A DNA stretch of 64,000 nucleotides from the NCBI GenBank assembly GCA_001897995.1, contig MKRV01000236.1, forward strand, positions 100,291 through 164,290, read 5' to 3'. The notes beneath the pieces were generated by a model. The model had not been told where the DNA came from. It was given only the letters and a program-made list of their open reading frames with translations, and did no database searches. How positions within the stretch are numbered: the first letter of the stretch is position 1; each line of letters starts with the position of its first letter. Position numbers and translations under genes: made by a program. This DNA comes from Alphaproteobacteria bacterium 65-37. Lineage in GTDB: Bacteria > Pseudomonadota > Alphaproteobacteria > Reyranellales > Reyranellaceae. Below, one piece after another: positions 37,407 to 48,725 of the stretch.

Positions 37407-38587
37407 ATCGTTCCTTCTTCCCGCAGGGCCGCAATGCGCGCGGCCTCGAAACCGAGTTCGTTCCTCAAGATGATGTCGGTGTGCTCGCCGAGCCGCGGCG
37501 GCGCGCCGCCCGGCGCCGCCGGCGTGGCCGAAAGGTTGAGCGGCACGCCGACCAGCGGCATCGACCCGCCGTCGCGCCTGGCGACCTCCAGCACCATCCG
37601 CATCGCAGCGACCTGCGGATGGGCCAGCGTCTCGGCCAGCGTATTCACCGGCGCACAGGGCACGTTGGCGGCTTCCAGCACGTCCACCCAGGCAGCGGTC
37701 GTCGCGGTCGCGAAAATCGCCGCCAGGGCCGCGATCACGCGGTCGCGATTGGCGATGCGCAGCGCCGCCGTGGCCAATGTCGGATCGGCGGCGAGCTGAT
37801 CGGCGCCGATCGCCGCGCACAGCCGTTGCCAGACCGCATCGTTGGTGGCGCCGGCCAGCACATGGCCGTCCCGCGTCGCGAACGCCTGATAGGGCACGAT
37901 GTGCCAGACGCCCGACCCGTCGCGCGGCGGCACCTTGCCGCCCAAGGTGTAGGCCGGCACGTGGTAGCCGAGCAGCGCAACGGCGGTTTCCAGCAGGGAC
38001 ACGCGGATGTGCTGACCACCCGCCTTGCCGGCCTGGCGGGCATAGAGCGCCGAGGCGATGCCGGAGAAGGCGAGCAGGCCGGTCGCCATGTCGATGAAGG
38101 ACGCGCCGGCCCGCACCGGCCCGCCGTCGGGTTCACCGGTCATCGCCATCATGCCGCTGAAGGCTTGCAGCATCAGGTCGTAGCCCGGCTTGCCGGCAAG
38201 CGGCCCTTCGTGGCCGTAGCCGCTCACCGTGGCATGGACGAGGTCGGGCCGCAGCGCGCGCAGCCGGGCATCGCCGACGCCCAGCCGCTCGGCCACGGCC
38301 GGCAGGAAACTGTCGATCACGACATCGGCCTTGCGCACCAGGCCGGCCAGGATCTCCTGTCCCGCCGCGCTCTTGAGGTTCAAGGTCAGGCCACGCTTGC
38401 CGCGGTTGACGGAGAGGAAATTGGCGCTCTGGCCGTCGATCACCGGCGCCCATTTGCGGTTTTCGTCGCCGCCGACATCCTCGACCTTGATCACGTCGGC
38501 GCCGAAGTCGGCCAGCATCTGGCCGCAGAACGGCCCGGCGAGCACACGACTGAGATCGAGGACGCGGATCCCGGAGAAGGCCGTCAT
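37403..38587 (-). CDS. Class III (CaiB/BaiF) CoA transferase
   Basis: Transfers CoA between carboxylic acids through an aspartyl-CoA anhydride; 394 residues. The N-terminal signature GIRVLDLSRVLAGPFCGQMLA and FLSVNRGKRGLTL are present, and the catalytic Asp is in FIDMATGLLA. It probably activates the acid taken up or produced by this cassette; donor and acceptor are unknown. The ATG at 38587 is two bases after the stop of the upstream crotonase; a GTG 12 bases earlier is possible. Fourth last of five genes controlled from 40.4 kb. Confidence 0.93.
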   Translation of the reverse strand: MTAFSGIRVLDLSRVLAGPFCGQMLADFGADVIKVEDVGGDENRKWAPVIDGQSANFLSVNRGKRGLTLNLKSAAGQEILAGLVRKADVVIDSFLPAVAERLGVGDARLRALRPDLVHATVSGYGHEGPLAGKPGYDLMLQAFSGMMAMTGEPDGGPVRAGASFIDMATGLLAFSGIASALYARQAGKAGGQHIRVSLLETAVALLGYHVPAYTLGGKVPPRDGSGVWHIVPYQAFATRDGHVLAGATNDAVWQRLCAAIGADQLAADPTLATAALRIANRDRVIAALAAIFATATTAAWVDVLEAANVPCAPVNTLAETLAHPQVAAMRMVLEVARRDGGSMPLVGVPLNLSATPAAPGGAPPRLGEHTDIILRNELGFEAARIAALREEGTI

Positions 38588-38588
38588 G

Positions 38589-39377
38589 TCAGACGCCACG
38601 CACCACGGCGGGGCGCTTCTGCCGCCACGCCTCGTGCGCTTCCTTGGAATCCTCGGTCTGGCTCAGCGCCATGAAGCGATAGACGTCGACCTCCGAGGCG
38701 TCGCGGATGTTCGCAATATCCAGCCCCTTGGTGAGCGACTCCTTGGCCAGCCGCGCCGCGAGCGGCGGCAGGGCCGCGATATCACCGGCAACCCCGAGCG
38801 CCCGCGGCATCAGCTCGGCATGTGGCACCAGCCATTGCGCCAGACCGATGCGATAGGCCTCAGTGGCGTCGATCGGATAGCCGAGGGCCGCCTTCATCGC
38901 GTTGCCCTTGCCGACCCAGCGCGCCAGCCTGACTGCGCCGCCATAGGCCGGCATGATGCCGAGCCGCACCTGCGGCAGGCGCCATTCGGCACGCTCGGAC
39001 GCCACGATCAGGTCGCAGCAGTAGGTCGCAATGCAGCCGATCCCGATCGCATAGCCGTTGACGGCGCCGATCACGGGCTTGGGAAAGTCGGTCAGCAGGT
39101 TGGCGACGAATTTGCGCCAGTGCGGAATGCCGGTGACGAACGCCGCCGGCGAGGCGACGGTGTGGGTCTCGGTGTCGGCGAGATTGGCGCCCGCCGAAAA
39201 GGCCGCGCCCTTCTCGTCGCCCGTCAGGACGACGCATCGGATCTCGTGGTCGTGCTCCAGCTCGGTGAGCCGGGCTTCGAGGCCCTGGTTGAAATCCTCG
39301 TCCCAGGCATTGCGCGCTTCGGGACGGCTCAAGGTCAGGATGGCCACAGGGCCACGCTTCTCGCACAGCAGAGGCAT
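38589..39377 (-). CDS. Crotonase-fold enoyl-CoA hydratase/isomerase family protein (A)
   Basis: A 262-residue crotonase with oxyanion-hole segment AAFSAGANLADTE and a second loop AIGIGCIATYCCD. Both catalytic glutamates of classical hydratases are missing: the first position is Ile (GIGCI) and the second Gln (RLPQVRLG). The fold and CoA pocket appear complete (NGYAIG, IMPAYGGAVRL), so a different acyl-CoA reaction is likely. It is adjacent to the CoA transferase and 15 bases behind a Bug gene. Confidence 0.9.
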   Translation of the reverse strand: MPLLCEKRGPVAILTLSRPEARNAWDEDFNQGLEARLTELEHDHEIRCVVLTGDEKGAAFSAGANLADTETHTVASPAAFVTGIPHWRKFVANLLTDFPKPVIGAVNGYAIGIGCIATYCCDLIVASERAEWRLPQVRLGIMPAYGGAVRLARWVGKGNAMKAALGYPIDATEAYRIGLAQWLVPHAELMPRALGVAGDIAALPPLAARLAKESLTKGLDIANIRDASEVDVYRFMALSQTEDSKEAHEAWRQKRPAVVRGV

Positions 39378-39392
39378 CGCTTTCTCCCGTCT

Positions 39393-40370
39393 TCACTCGT
39401 CGAGCTTGATGTTGCCGGCGCGAACCACCTCGCCCCATTTCTTCGACTCGGCATCGAGGAAGAGGCGGAACGCGGCGGTATCGTTGCCCACGATGTTGTT
39501 GCCGCCGGCCACCAGCTTGCGGCGCACATCGGGATCGGCCAGGGCCGCCTTCGTCACGTCGGAAAGCCGGCGGACGATCGGCTCCGGCGTGCGGGCCGGC
39601 GCGAACAGGCCGACCCAGGTATCGGCGTTGAAGCCTTTGAGAACCGTCTCGTCGAGCGTCGGTACCTCGGGCAGGCTTTGCGAGCGCTGCAGGCCGGTCA
39701 TCGCGATCGCGCGGAGCTTGCCTGCCTGGATCAGCGACAGGGTGGCCGATACGGTCGAGAAGCTGAGATCGACATTGCCTGCGACCACATCCATGACAGC
39801 GGCGCTGTCGCCCTTGTAGGGCACGTGGACCATGTCGAAGCCGACGCGTGACTTGAAGAGTTCGGCCGCGAGATGAGTCGGCGCGCCGATGCCGGACGAA
39901 CCGTATTGCATCTTGCCGGAATGGCTCCTGGCGTAGGCCACCAGCTCGGCTGGCGTCTTGACCGGCAGTCGCGGATTGACCACGACGACGACATCGTTGG
40001 TCGCGACCAGGCTGATCGGCACGAAGTCGTTCACCGGATCGTACGGCACCTTGAGCATGTGCGGATGGATGGTGAGCGCGCCGATGCCGCCCAGCAGCAG
40101 CGTGTAGCCGTCGGGCGCCGCCTTGGCGACGGCGTCGGTGCCGATGCGGCCGTTGGCGCCGGACCGATTGTCGATGACCAGGCCCTGGCCGAGCTCACGT
40201 CCCATGCGCTCGGCCAGCACGCGGCCGATATTGTCGGTGACGCCGCCGGGCGTGAACGGCACGACCAGCCGGATCGGCTTGTCGGGATAGGTTTCGGCCC
40301 GCGCGCCGGGGACCACGCTCGCGCCGGCCAGCGCCGCCAAGGCGCCGAGCGCAAACCGTCTCGTCTTCAT
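39393..40370 (-). CDS. Bug-family tripartite tricarboxylate transporter substrate-binding protein
   Basis: First gene of the operon divergent from the LysR regulator; 325 residues with a signal peptide (TRRFALGALAALAGASVV, cleavage after ARA). Mature start YPDKPIRLVVPFTPGGVTD, then VIDNRSGANGRIGTD and APDGYTLLLG mark the Bug family. It is clearly related to the copy at 35620-36606 but not a recent duplicate. GGAGGAAATGCA precedes the ATG. Confidence 0.93.
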   Translation of the reverse strand: MKTRRFALGALAALAGASVVPGARAETYPDKPIRLVVPFTPGGVTDNIGRVLAERMGRELGQGLVIDNRSGANGRIGTDAVAKAAPDGYTLLLGGIGALTIHPHMLKVPYDPVNDFVPISLVATNDVVVVVNPRLPVKTPAELVAYARSHSGKMQYGSSGIGAPTHLAAELFKSRVGFDMVHVPYKGDSAAVMDVVAGNVDLSFSTVSATLSLIQAGKLRAIAMTGLQRSQSLPEVPTLDETVLKGFNADTWVGLFAPARTPEPIVRRLSDVTKAALADPDVRRKLVAGGNNIVGNDTAAFRLFLDAESKKWGEVVRAGNIKLDE

Positions 40371-40433
40371 TGCATTTCCTCCGCACAGGGAGGATTCGCC
40401 GAGAGGCAGTCATTTTAGAATTATATTTTTCCT

Positions 40434-40449
40434 ATCGGAGTATTCCGAT
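40434..40449. promoter_or_regulatory. Inverted repeat in the LysR/Bug divergent promoter
   Basis: ATCGGA-GTAT-TCCGAT, a perfect 6-bp inverted repeat with a 4-base centre, sits 14 bases before the LysR gene start and 64 bases before the Bug gene start. This size and position fit a LysR-type recognition site (T-N11-A), allowing autorepression and activation of the divergent operon. Confidence 0.55.
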
Positions 40450-40462
40450 TATCGTATCAGCG

Positions 40463-41347
40463 ATGAACCTGCGCTCTCTTCGCTGCTTCCTGGCGGTCGC
40501 CGAGGAGCTGCATTTCGGCCGCGCCGCCAAGCGACTGGCGATCTCCCAGCCGCCGCTCACGCAGCACATCAAGAATCTCGAGGCCGAGGTCGGGGCCGCC
40601 CTGTTCCACCGCACCAAGCGCTCGGTGCGCCTGACCAGCGCCGGCACGGCCCTGCTCGACGAAGCGCGGCGCCTGGTCGTGCAGGCCGACGGGCTGCGCC
40701 ATATCGTGCAACAGGCGCACGAAGGCCGCAGCGGCTATCTGCGCGCAGGCTTCATCACCTCTTCCGTCTTCACGGAGATTCGCAAGCTCTACAGCAAGAT
40801 CTCCCGCGGCGTGCCCGGCGTCACGGTGATGTGGCAGGAGATGAGCTCGTCCGAGCAGATCGAGGCGCTTCACGAGGACAAGCTCGACATCGCCATTCTC
40901 CATATGCCGGCGCCGCACGCCGACCTGGTCGCCCACACCATCGTGCGCGAGCCCATGGTGATGGCGCTCTCCGACGTTCATCGTCTGGCCGGCCGTCGCG
41001 ACGTGCGGCTGCAGGACTTCGCCGGCGACGATTTCGTTCTGACGCTGAGACACATGTCGCCGATCTTCTACGACAGCATCATCGCGGCCTGTCGCGCGGC
41101 CGGTATCAGCCCGACGATTCCCCCGCACCAGGCCCGCAATCTACTGACCATCCTCAGCCTGGTGTCGGTCGGCGCCGGCGTTTCGGTGGTACCGCGCACG
41201 CTGGCGGCAGCCGGATTCCCCGGCGTCGTCTTCAAACGCCTGCGCGGCCAGGCGCCGATCAACGAAGTTTCGGTCGTCTGGCGCGCCGACAACCGTTCAC
41301 CGGTCCTGGCACGGGCGCTGCAGGCGCTGGGGCTGGCCCCGAGCTGA
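40463..41347 (+). CDS. LysR-family transcriptional regulator
   Basis: A 294-residue regulator. The N-terminal winged helix runs MNLRSLRCFLAVAEELHFG then AAKRLAISQPPLTQHIKNLE, and the effector domain begins near residue 90 (LRAGFITSSVF). The ATG at 40463 gives the canonical LysR N terminus; open frame upstream is not part of the protein. Divergent from the Bug/crotonase/CoA-transferase operon over 92 bases that hold an inverted repeat, so it very probably controls that operon in response to its substrate. Confidence 0.95.
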   Translation: MNLRSLRCFLAVAEELHFGRAAKRLAISQPPLTQHIKNLEAEVGAALFHRTKRSVRLTSAGTALLDEARRLVVQADGLRHIVQQAHEGRSGYLRAGFITSSVFTEIRKLYSKISRGVPGVTVMWQEMSSSEQIEALHEDKLDIAILHMPAPHADLVAHTIVREPMVMALSDVHRLAGRRDVRLQDFAGDDFVLTLRHMSPIFYDSIIAACRAAGISPTIPPHQARNLLTILSLVSVGAGVSVVPRTLAAAGFPGVVFKRLRGQAPINEVSVVWRADNRSPVLARALQALGLAPS

Positions 41348-41399
41348 ACCGCGTCTTAGCAGCCTTGCTTCCGCCATCCCTGCGCGCGATGGTGCCTCT

Positions 41400-44750
<3,351 letters not shown>

Positions 44751-44775
44751 TCCCGCCGAGGGACGCTGAGGCGCG

Positions 44776-45030
44776 ATGCGTCTCGACAAGTGGCTGTGGC
44801 AGGCGCGCTTCTTCAAGACGCGCTCGCTCGCTGCCCGCTACATCGAGACCTCACGCTGCCGCATCGACGGTCGCGTGGTCGACAAGGCCCACGCCGCGGT
44901 GACCCCCGGCATGGTGCTTACCTTTGCGCTGGGCCCTAATGTCAGGGTCGTCAGGATCGTTGCGCTGGGAGAGCGTCGAGGTCCGGCACCGGAAGCCCGA
45001 TCGTTGTATGAGGAGATCGAGCCGCGCTGA
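44776..45030 (+). CDS. S4-domain RNA-binding protein (HslR/Hsp15-like)
   Basis: An 84-residue single S4 domain: [21 protein letters not shown] is the defining alpha-L motif, followed by [16 protein letters not shown] and a basic beta strand. Hsp15 homologues bind stalled 50S subunits carrying nascent chains; the protein here is shorter than the 133-residue E. coli Hsp15 and lacks its C-terminal extension. It sits between the helicase and fdxA, as in many alphaproteobacteria. Confidence 0.9.
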   Translation: MRLDKWLWQARFFKTRSLAARYIETSRCRIDGRVVDKAHAAVTPGMVLTFALGPNVRVVRIVALGERRGPAPEARSLYEEIEPR

Positions 45031-45095
45031 TTCGGCAGCCTTGCGCCGCCGGGTTTGGCGCGTTAAGCACGCGACGCTCGCGTTTGGGAATTCGT

Positions 45096-45431
45096 ATGAC
45101 CTATGTCGTGACCGAGGCTTGCATCAAGTGCAAGTACATGGACTGTGTTGAAGTCTGCCCCGTGGATTGCTTCTACGAGGGCGAGAACATGCTGGTCATC
45201 AACCCAGACGAATGTATCGACTGCGGCGTGTGTGAGCCGGAGTGCCCGCCCAACGCCATTCTGCCCGATACGGAAGCAGGCCTGGAGAAGTGGCTGGAAC
45301 TCAATCGCAGCCTTTCGACCAGCTGGCCCAACATCACGCGCAAAGGTGACGCACCGGCCGACGCCGATACCTTCCGCGACGAAAAGGACAAGTTCGAGAA
45401 GTATTTCAGCGACAAGCCCGCTGCGCGATAG
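45096..45431 (+). CDS. fdxA: 7Fe ferredoxin FdxA ([3Fe-4S][4Fe-4S])
   Basis: A 111-residue ferredoxin of the Azotobacter FdI type. By analogy with FdI, C9, C17 and C50 would bind the 3Fe-4S cluster and C21, C40, C43 and C46 the 4Fe-4S cluster; C12 and C25 are extra, also as in FdI. The C-terminal half ([20 protein letters not shown]) is typical of FdxA. The ATG at 45096 matches the family start [11 protein letters not shown]; a TTG 12 bases earlier is less likely. Carries electrons in the cytoplasm; partners unknown. Confidence 0.96.
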   Translation: MTYVVTEACIKCKYMDCVEVCPVDCFYEGENMLVINPDECIDCGVCEPECPPNAILPDTEAGLEKWLELNRSLSTSWPNITRKGDAPADADTFRDEKDKFEKYFSDKPAAR

Positions 45432-45600
45432 AAACGGCCGATTTCAAGTCTGTTACGGTACCTTTTGCAACAGCCATGCAGCAGTTGCATAGGCATACCG
45501 TTGCCTAAATGCAACATAACCCCTGACTCCGCCCGGAATCTCTGGTATAAGGACCGTGCTGGAAGTGGTCCGGGTACGGCCTGCCGCCGGCTCGGTGTCC

Positions 45601-45631
45601 GTATCGGTATCCGATAACAACTTACCGATAC
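45601..45631. promoter_or_regulatory. 9-bp inverted repeat in the carD leader
   Basis: GTATCGGTA (45601-45609) and TACCGATAC (45623-45631) are perfectly complementary around 13 bases, about 90 bases before carD. Either a regulator site or a leader hairpin. The surrounding fdxA-carD gap (288 bases) is comparatively AT-rich and holds no gene I can support. Confidence 0.5.
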
Positions 45632-45719
45632 ATAGGCATCGGGCGAGCATACAGGGGAGTATGCGCGACGGGTCGCGGTATCGCTGAAAGCGGGGCTAGT
45701 CGTGAAGGGACTTGAAGAT

Positions 45720-46247
45720 ATGGCCAAGCCGAAGAAAGTTGCGGCGAAGCTGAAGGATCTTGCCTTTGAGAAGGGCGATTTCGTGGTTTATCCGACCCAC
45801 GGCGTCGGCCAGGTCGTCGATATCGAAGCCAAGGAAATCGCCGGACACAAGCTCGACCTGTTCGTGATCTCCTTCGAGCAGGAGCGCATGATGCTGCGCG
45901 TTCCTGTCGCCAAGGCCAAGATTTCCGGTCTGCGCAAGCTCAGCTCCCGCAAGATCATGGAGAACGCGCTGGTGACCCTGAAGGGCCGAAGCCGCGTGAG
46001 CCGCGCCATGTGGAACCGCCGGGCACAGGAATACGAAGCCAAGATCAACTCCGGCGACCCGGTGTCGATCGCCGAGGTCGTTCGCGACCTGCATCGCAAT
46101 GCTGGCCAGCCCGACCAGTCCTACAGCGAACGCCAGATCTACGAGGCGGCGCTGGATCGTCTGGCGCGCGAACTCGCAGCCGTCGAGCGCATCGACAAGG
46201 ATCTCGCCACCCAGAAGCTGAACAGCGTCCTGCAGAAGGTCGCCTGA
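45720..46247 (+). CDS. carD: CarD/CdnL-family RNA polymerase-binding regulator
   Basis: A 175-residue CarD protein that binds the RNA polymerase beta subunit and stabilises open promoter complexes, particularly at rRNA genes. The N-terminal Tudor-like domain (FEKGDFVVYPTHGVGQV, then the IEAKEIAGHKLDLFV strands) binds polymerase; the helical C-terminal domain (about 75-165) binds the promoter fork. A Lys-rich start MAKPKKVAAKLK precedes it. An in-frame GTG 18 bases earlier is possible. A strong intrinsic terminator follows. Confidence 0.95.
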   Translation: MAKPKKVAAKLKDLAFEKGDFVVYPTHGVGQVVDIEAKEIAGHKLDLFVISFEQERMMLRVPVAKAKISGLRKLSSRKIMENALVTLKGRSRVSRAMWNRRAQEYEAKINSGDPVSIAEVVRDLHRNAGQPDQSYSERQIYEAALDRLARELAAVERIDKDLATQKLNSVLQKVA

Positions 46248-46271
46248 GCCTGGCTGGCACCAAACGAGCCG

Positions 46272-46308
46272 AAAGGCGGCCGACAGTCAGATGTCGCGCC
46301 GCCTTTTT
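46272..46308 (+). terminator. Intrinsic terminator after carD
   Basis: AAAGGCGGC-CGACA pairs with TGTCG-GCCGCCTTT (one bulged C) around a 6-base loop, and the stem ends in five T. A classical Rho-independent terminator closing the carD transcript, 18 bases before the next gene. Confidence 0.9.
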
Positions 46309-46325
46309 CATGTCTTGCATCCCGA

Positions 46326-47141
46326 ATGAACAACCGCCCTGTCGCGTCCATCGCCCGCCTGCGTGACGGCGGCGCCACCTGGGCGCTGGGCGGCCTGGCC
46401 GGCGACGATACCGCCCTGGAACGGCTGTCGGCCGCCCTGCAGTCGCGCTGGCAGAACGGCGACCGGCTGGTCGTGCTGGGCAACATGCTGGGCGGCGCCG
46501 GCGACACCGCGCGCACGCTCGACCACATGCTGCTGCTGCGGCGCCGGTTGCTCGCCCGACCCGGCGCCGACGTCGAGGATTTCGTCTTCCTGCGCGGCGC
46601 CCAGGAGGAGATGTGGCACAAGGTCCTGCAGCTGCAGTTCGCCCTCTCGCCGCTCGACGTCCTCGACTGGATGCTGGCCCGCGGTCTTGCTGCCGTGATC
46701 GAAGCCTACGGCCATTCCATCGCCGAGGGACGGATCGCCTGCCGCAACGGGCCCTCGGCGATCGTCCGCTGGACCTCGGGGCTGCGCGAACGCCACATGG
46801 CGCAGCCCGGCCATCCCGACCTCCTGAACGCGCTGAGGAGAGCCGCGATCAGCGCCGACGGACGCGTCGTCTTCGCGGCCGCCGGCGCCGACCCGGCGCG
46901 GCCGCTCGACGAGCAGGCCGATGCCTTCTGGTGGAATGTTGCCTCGGACGGCGCCTTGAACGAGGCCCTCGGCCGCGCCGGTGACGGCGGCTGGCCGGCG
47001 GTCGACCGCCTGGTCCGCGGCACGGCACCCGCCAACAACGTCGCGATCGAGGCCGGCCGCGTGCTCACCGTGGCGCAGGGCGGACCGACGCTGCTCGCCC
47101 TCGACCCCGACGGCGCCGTGCTGGAGCACATCGAGCCCTGA
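46326..47141 (+). CDS. Metallophosphatase-fold protein lacking metal ligands
   Basis: A 271-residue protein whose spacing follows the calcineurin-like Ser/Thr phosphatase (PrpE/ApaH type), but the metal-binding motifs are altered: GDIHG becomes LGGLAGD (21-27), GDYVDRG becomes LGNMLGG (51-57), and GNHE becomes RGAQEE (90-95). The Asp, His and Asn ligands needed for the two metals are therefore gone. The remainder (LDWMLARGLAAVIEAYG, GLRERHMAQPGH) is well formed with a full-length frame and normal codon use, so it is not an obvious pseudogene. Likely a binding or regulatory pseudoenzyme. It follows the carD terminator. Confidence 0.6.
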   Translation: MNNRPVASIARLRDGGATWALGGLAGDDTALERLSAALQSRWQNGDRLVVLGNMLGGAGDTARTLDHMLLLRRRLLARPGADVEDFVFLRGAQEEMWHKVLQLQFALSPLDVLDWMLARGLAAVIEAYGHSIAEGRIACRNGPSAIVRWTSGLRERHMAQPGHPDLLNALRRAAISADGRVVFAAAGADPARPLDEQADAFWWNVASDGALNEALGRAGDGGWPAVDRLVRGTAPANNVAIEAGRVLTVAQGGPTLLALDPDGAVLEHIEP

Positions 47142-47186
47142 ACGGCCGGCCCTGCAGGCGCGGTCGGACGCTCTCGGCTGCGGCGA

Positions 47187-48602
47187 CTACGGTTCGACGA
47201 TCTTGATCTCGGCGCGGCGCGCGAGATCGGCCGGCGTATCGGCGGCGTTGAGCACCAGCAGCCGGTCCATGCGCAGGCTCTGATAAGGCATGCGGGCCGC
47301 GAGCTGTGACGGCGTCGAGCCAGCCGGCGACACGATGCGCAGCCGGTAGGGGCGCAGCGCCGCCGCCTCGGCGACGGACAGCGAACGGAAACTGCGCGCG
47401 GCATTGACCAGCAGGCCGATCTCGCGGTCCTGGCCGGGTCCTTCGCTCACCAGATTGAAGTAGCAGATGCGCTCGCCATGGCGGATGATCACATAGCGCG
47501 CCTGCGCAAGACCGGTGTCGGAGCCGCGCGGCCGCGCCCCGATGGCGGCTTCCGCACCACCGATCTCGATGGCCTGGATGTCGGTCGGCGTCGGCTTCAG
47601 CTTGTTGCGCATCCAGTCGTCGAGCCGGCCGGGCACCTGATCGGTCGTGCAGGAGAAGAACATCAGCGAGCGGTCGCGGCCGACCGCCAGCACGCCATCG
47701 CTTTCGTTGAAGACGAAGTAGTCGGGCGGCGCGGTGAAGGCGAGCCGCAGGGTCGGATGCAGGAACGAGCTACCGCGCACAAACCCCTCGTTCGGCGAAT
47801 CGTCGACCGACATGCCGTCGATTGCGGCAAAGTATTCCTTCTGATTGGACTGCCCGGGCGCGGTGTTGTCGGGAAGCCCCGACAGCGCTTCCAGCCGCTC
47901 GATCGGTGCTGGATGGGTCGACGACGCGCTCGGCCGGTCGCCGACATCGGGCGCCTCGCCCATGACCTTCGCTTCGAGTTGCGACTGGCTGCGCAGCCGG
48001 TGGATCAATGCCTCCATGGCGCTGCCCCGGTAGCCGGCCTTGGTGATGTAGCCGAGGGCGAGCTTGTCGGCCTCGAGCTCCTGGTCGCGGGAGTAGCGCC
48101 GGAGCGCCAGCAGGCCGGCGGTCGCCACCGACCGACCGACGGTGACGGAGCCGCTGGTCGTTGCCGCGGCCACGGCGGCGTCGAGCATGTCCTTGCGCAC
48201 ACGTGCGCGCTGCGCGGCGTGGCGCTGCACGAGATGGCCGAGTTCGTGGCCGATCGCGGCGGCGAGCTCGGCCTCGTCCTCGAGGATGGCCAGCAGCCCG
48301 CGCGTCACGAAGACATAGCCCGGGACGGCATGTGCGTTGGCAAGCGGCTGGTCGAGCACGGCGAAGCGAAAGGTGCCGGGCAGCGCAGCGGCAGCCACGA
48401 CCTTTTGACCGACACGGTCGACATAGGCCTGCAAGGCCGGGCTGTCGTAGGCCGGCCCGACCAGCCGCTCGATGTCGCTCGGCAGCGTCTGGGGGCCGCG
48501 CGCCGCCGACGCCGCGTTGCTCTGCGACGGAGTGACCTGCGGCGCACACGCAGCGAGCGCCGCCAGCAGCGTGACGGATGCGACAATCCTGCGGAAATTC
48601 AC
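47187..48602 (-). CDS. M48-family periplasmic metalloprotease lipoprotein
   Basis: A 471-residue protein with a lipoprotein signal (hydrophobic to LAAC, Cys19). The peptidase domain has the zinc motif H119-E-L-G-H123 (AAIGHELGHLVQRHAA) and the third ligand in DQELEADKLAL, matching BepA/YfgC-like M48C enzymes that monitor outer-membrane protein assembly. The C-terminal 200 residues carry two extra domains (about 280-360 and 370-470) of unknown type instead of clear TPR repeats. The start is GTG with GAGG four bases before it. Divergent from pip. Confidence 0.9.
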   Translation of the reverse strand: MNFRRIVASVTLLAALAACAPQVTPSQSNAASAARGPQTLPSDIERLVGPAYDSPALQAYVDRVGQKVVAAAALPGTFRFAVLDQPLANAHAVPGYVFVTRGLLAILEDEAELAAAIGHELGHLVQRHAAQRARVRKDMLDAAVAAATTSGSVTVGRSVATAGLLALRRYSRDQELEADKLALGYITKAGYRGSAMEALIHRLRSQSQLEAKVMGEAPDVGDRPSASSTHPAPIERLEALSGLPDNTAPGQSNQKEYFAAIDGMSVDDSPNEGFVRGSSFLHPTLRLAFTAPPDYFVFNESDGVLAVGRDRSLMFFSCTTDQVPGRLDDWMRNKLKPTPTDIQAIEIGGAEAAIGARPRGSDTGLAQARYVIIRHGERICYFNLVSEGPGQDREIGLLVNAARSFRSLSVAEAAALRPYRLRIVSPAGSTPSQLAARMPYQSLRMDRLLVLNAADTPADLARRAEIKIVEP

Positions 48603-48725
48603 GATTCCTCAACACGGCGCAGCAGGCGCCACGGCGACCTTAGACGTTCGGCCAAGGCTGCTGCAATCGCCGCAAAGGCTGGAATGACGGTCGCCTCTAT
48701 GGCAGTGATAGAGGCAGATATTCGC

